Shown in pieces: positions 57,401 to 64,000 of a DNA stretch of 64,000 nucleotides. The position numbers and the translations under genes were made by a program. The stretch comes from Adiantum capillus-veneris (taxonomy: Eukaryota > Streptophyta > Polypodiopsida > Polypodiales > Pteridaceae): the NCBI GenBank assembly GCA_014529385.2, contig CM043957.1, positions 72,260,381 through 72,324,380 of the forward strand, in the 5' to 3' direction. The notes under the pieces were generated by a model. That model was given only the letters and a program-made list of their open reading frames with translations, was not told the DNA's origin and made no database searches. Numbering within the stretch: the stretch's first letter is position 1; every line of letters starts with the position of its first letter.

Positions 57401-57800
57401 TTGTAACTCTGCCTCATAGGTCGTGCATTCCTATTTGTTCGAGGTCCTTGCCTCCTTCTTGGGCACATTATCTTCATGAGAGATCTCCTTGTTTTTCTTA
57501 TTCTTTTCCGCGTATGCCTTGCGATGCATATTTTGTTTCTTAATAGTGATATCTTTCCATACAAAAAGTTTTGTATCTCTTAAAAAGATCCAACTATTAT
57601 TAAGGATAATCTTTCATTTGATCTCATCGCGCATGGTGCATATAATTGGCCATTCTCCCAAGAGAGGAGCTCCTTTCTTACCCACTCTATGTGCTCCATA
57701 GACCATAACTTGGAGTCTTCTCTTTGGGAATTCCACGAATGACAATATTCTTGGAACGTCGCTCCCATTCCTTCAACTTTGTTAACCCTCATGGCTCACG
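54877..57800 (-). mobile_element. LINE (non-LTR retrotransposon), 3' end cut by copia
   Basis: The minus strand encodes an endonuclease followed by a reverse transcriptase. The downstream part (thumb, 3' end and tail) is missing because the copia LTR begins within the reverse transcriptase. The upstream border with gypsy-4 is uncertain, between 57793 and 57860. A short frame at 57580-57792 upstream of the endonuclease could be the end of ORF1 or the ORF2 start. No target duplication can be defined. Confidence 0.85.
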
Positions 57801-57859
57801 GACACCCCATCACTGACGACGGACGTGTATTATGTATTTGGTAGAGTCAGGTACCGGGG

Positions 57860-58588
57860 TTGTCGGACCAATAGGAAAAGGGTAAGAGTGATCGCCGATG
57901 AGAGGCGCACTCTAACTGGGACATTCAAGGGATTAGTTGGCTAAGCATGGGCGCCCAAGTGTGAATGGGGTGAGCTCATATAAAAGCCAACTAAACATAA
58001 ATTCACTTATTCTCTCATTTGTGCAATAGAAGAGTGCTCTTGCTCCATCTCCATCTCTATCTTCTTCTTCTTCACCTCCTTGTGTGTATGTGTGTATGTG
58101 AGAGAGAGAGAGGGGGGGGGGGGGGGGAGTGTGTGTGCGATCGAGCATTACGAAGGCACGACGGTGACGAAGCGATTGAGCGCGGCACGACTGCAGCTTC
58201 TTCTTCATCGCGGCGAGGAATCCACCACGAAAGCGAGCGTAGAGCGGTGAGTGACACACCCTTTGCTCTCTTAAGCTTGGTAGTTTAGGCTTGTTGTGTG
58301 CTTGGAGCCATTTGTGGCTCGCACACGGTGTATCGGCAAGTCTCTTGCTTCGACGGTGCGGCAAGGAGCGCACATTTTTGGCGAAGCGGTTGAGCGCAGC
58401 ACGACTGCAGCTTCTTCTTCATCGCAGCGAGGAATCCACCACGAAGGCGAGCGTAGAGCGGTGAGTGACACACCCTTTGCTCTCTTGAGATTTCTACTTT
58501 AGGCTTGTTGTGTGCTTAGAGCCATTTGTGGCTCGCACACGGTGTATCGGCAAGTCCTTTGCTTCGACAGTGCGGCAAGGAGCGCACA
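57860..58588 (+). repeat. Gypsy-4 5' LTR with a tandemly duplicated end
   Basis: A TATAAAAG box lies at about 57977-57985. A 214-bp unit is duplicated: 58168-58381 and 58382-58595, each beginning cgaagcg(a/g)ttgagcgc and ending gcgcacatttttgg. The second copy ends in the real primer-binding site. The start is uncertain. A mixed GA, G-run and GT stretch lies at 58098-58140. Confidence 0.75.
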
Positions 58589-58592
58589 TTTT

Positions 58593-58610
58593 TGGTGCCG
58601 CTGTCGGGGA
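58593..58610 (+). other. Gypsy-4 primer-binding site
   Basis: The sequence TGGTGCCGCTGTCGGGGA follows the LTR end CACA after TTTT. It is close to the TGGCGCCGTTGCCGGGGA type of site used by plant Athila/Tat elements. Confidence 0.85.
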
Positions 58611-58970
58611 AATGCCCTACACTAAGCTCGGTTAAGCACTTTACGCTTTCTTGTGATGCAATTTCAATTGAAGGATTTGTGAAGAAGGAAGGTGTGGTTG
58701 TGTGGAGAAGATTTTTGTTACACTGTACTGTCTTTTTTGTTTTCTGTAAAGAAGGAGCTACAATTTTTTTGCAATGTACTGTTAGAATTAAGGTATTAGC
58801 TATGGAATGTTAGTTCTGTAAGGTTAGTTTTGTAGATCTGTTAGCTACTGTAGTACTGTGTAAACAGTGTTAGAGTGTGTGTGGCAGTATCTCTATTAAC
58901 TGTAAGTAGATAAGTTAGGTGTAGGTTAAGTGTGTGCGCGCGCGTGCACGGCGCGGCCGCGGCAACTTTA

Positions 58971-59034
<64 letters not shown>

Positions 59035-59231
59035 AAAAAAAGTTTTAAAACAAAAAACCAAAAATATTTAAGCGTGAGTGACTGAGGGGGCTACACTAAA
59101 ATTTTGATCGGGATCGGGATCGGGATCGGGATCATTTCCCCAAGCCCAAGCCCAAGCCCAGGCCCAGGCCTCAGTCTTATGATATATACTAGACTCACTC
59201 TTATATATATACCCTACCCCCTCGAGAGGGA
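58611..59231 (+). other. Gypsy-4 leader
   Basis: No coding sequence. It contains an about 56-bp TA microsatellite (58974-59030), four gggatc units (59108-59131) and six cccaag/cccagg hexamers (59138-59168). Confidence 0.75.
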
Positions 59232-62200
59232 ATGAGAGCTTTAACTGATCGGTACACAGGACACACCTATCATGTGGGTTGGTTAGATGTTCTACAATCC
59301 ACATCGGGTGCTACTAGCATAGATGAGCAACAACAGAAAGTCTGTGATGTCCTCCATAGGATTGTTGAGTTAGAAAGACAGAACATAGGGATCAACATGC
59401 CTTCAACAGGCCTAATGAGATTCTTGGATACGGGAAAGGCCAACCAACCAACCCTATCACAAATGGAGACTCCCTCAGTGAGCCCCATTGATCCTCCATA
59501 TGTTGTTTCGCCAGGAGCCTCAGTACAATCTCAGCTTTACCTTCCCAGATCTAGCTCATCTTTCTCTTAATGACACTACGGCTACCATGCATATCCTAGT
59601 GGTGAGCATGACAAGAAGTACACCATGGAGTTCATTTGTTAACATTGCGCCGATGCCTAGTAGCACAGTGCCCCCAACTATACCTACATGTATGTATCAA
59701 TCATGTGCACCTGTCGTACCTCAGCCTCATGTAGCTCCTACACCTCCGATTATTCCAAGAGCTTACAATCCACAATGGAATTATCCAAGCTCTTATACAA
59801 GTGGAGCCATGCCATTTAATAATAACATGCCATATCAGGCAGCCCCTATGCCTAGGGCCACGCCTGTAAACTTTGGACCACCGTCTGGTACACCACCATA
59901 CGAAATATGGGACCCAAGAGCCGCGCGTATGCCAAGGCCAAGGCCAACTCCCATCTCACATGTGGTTCCAGGAGCACATACACCCATTATACCTGCTCAA
60001 ATAGGAGATTTGGCAGCATTTTCTCAAACTATCGGTCGCTCTATTGCGGAAAACATGCGTAGTGCACCTGATAGAGAGCCTAGGAGCAAGCCAGTTCAAG
60101 TAGCTAAGCTCACATAGAAATTCAGTGGAGACGGAGATGCTAGAAAGCATATGGAAGTCTTTGAACATGTGTGCGATTCCTTGGAAGAGCACAATGAGCT
60201 ACATAAGTGTAAGGCTTTGAGTTTGACCCTAAGCGGAAAGGCTAAAGATTGGTATAGAACCTTAAGAGTTGAAGAGAAAACGATCTACTCTACTCTTAGG
60301 AGACTGTTCTTAAAAGAATACATACGAGAGGGAGTACTTTGGGGTGTAGCCTCTCAGCTCCAAAAATCCCAACGAGAAGAAGGTGAATCCGTGAGAGACT
60401 TCATTAGTCGCCTAAAGAATTTGAATTCTCGATGCAATCCAAACGAGCGATTCAACAACAACCAATTTCTCGATAGATTCATTAGGGGACTACGACATGA
60501 AAGTATCTATAATGGCCTAGTCATTAGAGGTATCACTACTTGGGAAGCAGTCACCATGAATGCAATCCAATTGGAGGATAATTTAATGATTGAAGGAGAA
60601 AGAGTGTCCGTCGAGCCGAAGTCTAGTAGCTCGCAAGCGTCAGGGCATGAGCCAATGAAGATAAATCCAATCGTGAAAGAGCAAACGATATCTGAGATGA
60701 CTTTGGCAGATCTCACCAAGGCCATCCAAGAAAGCCTTAGGGGTAATCGTGCTCCACAAAACACTCATATGTATCCAAGAAGGGAGCAACAATGGTGCTC
60801 AATTTTCTTGGGCCCACATACTACGAGTGAATGCCCTACTTTCAGAGTAAAGTTTAACGGGACTTGTAATGCGTGTGGTAGGTATGTCCATCAAGCGAAG
60901 GATTTCCTAATGCTTAAACGCATCATGGAAAATAGACCACCTATAGCTTGGGCAGACTCACCTCGAGTTCCTACATTGATGCCTACCCCACCCATGGAGC
61001 AACAGTTGCCATTACAGCACATGGTCCCTAGAACCCAAAATGTGGTCCAAACCACACCGTTGCCACCTCCAGTGCTAGGACCGCAACCCCCTCATCCAAG
61101 AGTTACACCTATGAACCAAATAGGTTGCGAGTCATCTAGTACTTATGTAGATTGTGAAGAGGACATAGACTCTAGTATCACCTATGGAGTCGACATGCTT
61201 GAGGAGTGTCCCATGTACTATATGGAAGACCATTGGGGACAAATCAAACCGGTATATCAAGCTACTGCGCTAGCAGCAAGAGGCCAAAACATTAATAGTT
61301 TTTCCAGGAGACCACCTCTTCAATGCTACGAATGTGGTGGACCACATCGAGTAGCTGAGTGCCCCATTAGAATGCAAAAGAATGCCGCACTAATGCAAAC
61401 AAGTCAAGGGAGTGCATTGACAATGCCAATACTCACTTGTAATCGTTGTGGCATAGATCATTTGATCGCACAATGTCCTAACAATCCAAACGCACCGAAA
61501 ATCACACCATTGAACATAATAGAGATTGTTGATGGGACACCACCAACTATAAACATAGCACCAGTGAATGCACTCACACGGTCGATGCTCCAAAAGAAAA
61601 ATTACATCCTCGAAGAGAGAGATGCTGCATCCATTGGCCGAGCGAGAAAGAAGAAAACACGAAGAAAGAAATCCCTTAATGCTTCTAGCTCAAAACCTAG
61701 TTCAAAGACTAACATAGGGACAGGAGAGGATCCCGTGTATATGAATGACCCTGAGGATGACTCAGATTCGATAGAGACCACGGAGACCAAAACTGTTACT
61801 ACAAGGGAAAAAGCCAGTGAGGAGGATCACGAGAGGGAATTACGACGAACACCAAAAGAGTATTCAAAGTTAAACCACCCAGTTGCGAAACCCCAAGATA
61901 AGCCACGAGAGACAAAAAATGAGGATTGCAAGAGAAAGATTGGAACCTATCCAAACCCAACAGTGGAAATTGAACGAGTCCAACAACTGAGGGGTTTGGT
62001 GGAAGAAACTCAACGAACATTAGAACCTGAACCCAAACATATCCAGATATCGGACACAGTGTTTCCCACACAAGTTCAACCTCACAAGAACTACAGGCCG
62101 TTAGCTATACCCAATATCATTCGGGAAGAGAGTGAGGGTAGGACATCTGAAAGTGGACACACACCTTTCCTACTAGAGAGAATGTTTGGTGAGGGAATGC

Positions 62201-63537
62201 CCGACCACCTTGAGGAAGTGGAGATTCCATCTTCACCATTCTCTTTTCAGGGTCCTACGTCCCACAAGATGCCATTAAATGTTGCCAAATTGATGGATTT
62301 CATGTCTTCAGAAGTTAGAACCACCATCATGTCCAAACTATATAAAGACCGCGAGCTAGTCTCAGCTCTTCGAGCCTTCCTCAATGGAGAATTACAGGCT
62401 GGATTACCACAGTTTGCACATATGAACAAACCTGACTCGGTAATGAATGATGAGGAACATTTAGCACCACCATCTGACCTAGTGGGACATGAATCTATAA
62501 TTGAAGTACCCGTTAACAAGTTGGGGCAATACTTTGAAGGTGATGAATCTAATGCTACTCTATCAATCACTACTAAAGGATTAACTGTAAAGGGGGTCCT
62601 TGACGGTGGTGCGGGAGTCAGCATGGTGACAAAGAGTTGTTGGGAGTCTATGGGGAGACCTCACCTTGAAGCCACAAGCGTAGTGGTAAAAATGGCTAAT
62701 GGATCTATTGTTACGCCTATTGGAATGCTAAAGGATCTCAGAATTAAGGTCTTGGGACACAAGGTAAGGCAGACATTCATTGTTATGGATTTTTCCAAGC
62801 ATCCTATGTCATTTGAGATGATCTTAGGGCGTCCATTCATGAGGGAAGCAAAAATGGTGCATGACTGGTCCAAAAACCACGTCTACTTACAGTTCCAAGA
62901 CTCTGTCATTCGAGTTGATCTTTTAAGTGGTCGAACGCATCCTCTAGGAAATAAATTCATCATTGATAATCGATCAGACACAACAATTCACTCAGCTCCA
63001 TTACAGTATTGTTACACGTGTAACGAAGACACGGATATTGAGGAGAACTCTCCTTATATGGATATCCTACCCGGAATGGCTGAGTCAGACAATGTCGATT
63101 GGGTGCACCTAGCGGCAACTATAGATACATGGGGAGCTAGAGGAACAACCTGGGTAACACCAGATGGGAAAGAGATACCACACATTGCACCAGTAAACAT
63201 GTTAGGCGTAGCGCATGTAACATCCGATGATAAGAAAGAGGCACACCTACCTGAGAGTGAAACTGATGATTCCTCAAAGGATTCAGGCCAATACACATCA
63301 GAAACGGAATCTCAGGGAGAAATGGATTCAGAACCTTAGGAAACATCGAGTGAGCCAAGTATAGAAACTAAACACTCAAGGCCTAGTACGACCATCTATG
63401 GTAATTTATATGAGAGTGAAGAAGATACAAGCGAAGACCTATCAGGCGAGTCGAGTTCAAACATTTACCAAAATCAAAACCTTAACAAGAAACAAAGGTC
63501 ATATAAGAGACGACGATATCGAGCAATGTTAGAGCTA
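59232..63537 (+). pseudogene. Gypsy-4 gag-protease polyprotein
   Basis: A proline-rich N-terminal region (59232-60114, with a frame change near 59570) leads by an in-frame TAG (60115-60117) into FSGDGDARKHMEVFEHVCDS, the gag domain (60151-60640; SLTLSGKAKDWYRTLRVEE, FISRLKNLNSRCNP). Four knuckle-like motifs follow: two degenerate (about 60795-60910) and two intact, CYECGGPHRVAEC (about 61324) and CNRCGIDHLIAQC (about 61439). The aspartic protease shows VLDGGAGVSMVTKS (active site about 62602) and MILGRPFMREAKMV. A second TAG (63337-63339) precedes an acidic-basic tail ending MLELG at 63537-63543. Apart from these stops, 60151-63339 is open. Confidence 0.85.
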
Positions 63538-63569
63538 GGATAAACAAGGAAAGATCTACTGCAGAATGG

Positions 63570-64000
63570 CTTAGCTATCTAGGGGCATGTGATACACCTG
63601 ATTGGAATGTACCTTTTCATGTGAATATTGATGCATCAAATTTTGCTATTGGGTGTGTTCTAACTCAACCAGGAGAACATAAATTGGACTACCCTATTAG
63701 CTTTGCAAGTCGCCAATTGAATGATGCCAAGATGAACTACACTACTACAGAGCGCGAAGGTCTAGCTATGATTTACGCAGTAAAGAAATTTCGCTATTAC
63801 CTTATTGCTACCAAGTTTGTGTTTTATGTTGATCATCAAGCATTGCTATATTTGGTTAACAAGCCATGTTCCACAGGTCGAATTACACAATGGTTGTTAA
63901 TTCTTCTTGAGTTTGACTTCACCGTTGTTGTGAGGCCTGGGAGGAAACATGTCATGGCGGATCATTTATCTCGTATCCCTAATGGCGAAGCTCCTACGGG
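63570..64000 (+). pseudogene. Gypsy-4 RNase H, reverse transcriptase deleted
   Basis: The frame reads PFHVNIDASNFAIGCVLTQP, YPISFASRQLNDAKMNYTTT, EREGLAMIYAVKKFRYYLI, FYVDHQALLYLVNKP and RKHVMADHLSRIPNG, a full gypsy RNase H. It begins about 30 bp after the end of the gag-protease frame. None of the reverse transcriptase blocks (LPFGL, YxDD) appears between, so roughly the whole RT domain has been lost. The frame is open to the window end. Confidence 0.85.

Larger units (their letters stand above)
57860..64000 (+). mobile_element. Gypsy-4: Ty3-gypsy (Athila/Tat-like) element, runs off the window
   Basis: Plus-strand order is LTR (about 57860-58588), primer-binding site (58593-58610), leader with a TA microsatellite, gag with zinc knuckles, protease, and RNase H. 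The reverse transcriptase expected between protease and RNase H is absent. The integrase and 3' LTR, if present, lie beyond the window, so the LTR start is a guess from the TGTCGG motif. Confidence 0.8.

Noticed and set aside
57247-57543. Plus-strand frame of 98 codons
   Set aside because: It is antisense to the recognisable LINE endonuclease.

Overview
The window is land-plant nuclear DNA made almost entirely of transposable elements. This follows from Tat/Athila-type Ty3-gypsy elements, a Ty1-copia element primed by initiator-Met tRNA, a TNP2-type CACTA element, a LINE and long GA/CT/GT microsatellites. I cannot name the species. No ordinary host gene, rRNA, convincing tRNA or CRISPR array was found. 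Most coding regions are broken by stops and frameshifts.

The left 42 kb is one nest. Gypsy-1 (minus strand, Tat-like with a second RNase H) runs from 221 to 42322 between two LTRs. Gypsy-3 (minus, 8864-40252) sits in its untranslated leader. Gypsy-3 is itself split twice: by a 4.8-kb non-coding element (15428-20255, 5-bp target duplication) and by a 17-kb element with terminal inverted repeats (21106-38202) that cuts its gag. That 17-kb element carries about four genes. On the plus strand are a multi-exon transposase-like gene and a gene ending in a histone H3 fold and starting MARTKQT. On the minus strand are two genes of no family I recognise. The two pairs converge on a nested palindrome of about 870 bp. 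A CACTA element (29589-37273, TTT target duplication) is inserted in an exon of the fourth gene.

The right part holds, in order: about 940 bp of unassigned flank; gypsy-2 (43271-51004), a young element with near-identical 2.6-kb LTRs and one intact gag-like ORF but no pol; a copia element (51005-54876) lacking its 3' part; a LINE (54877-about 57800) cut in its reverse transcriptase by the copia LTR; and gypsy-4 (plus strand, about 57860 to beyond the window end), with a tandemly duplicated LTR end, a gag-protease ORF and RNase H but no reverse transcriptase.

The most unusual content is the 17-kb TIR element with its H3-like gene. It looks like a multi-gene DNA transposon of a kind I do not recognise. 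Its boundaries are well supported because the interrupted gag reading frame is found on both sides. The functions of its genes are inference.
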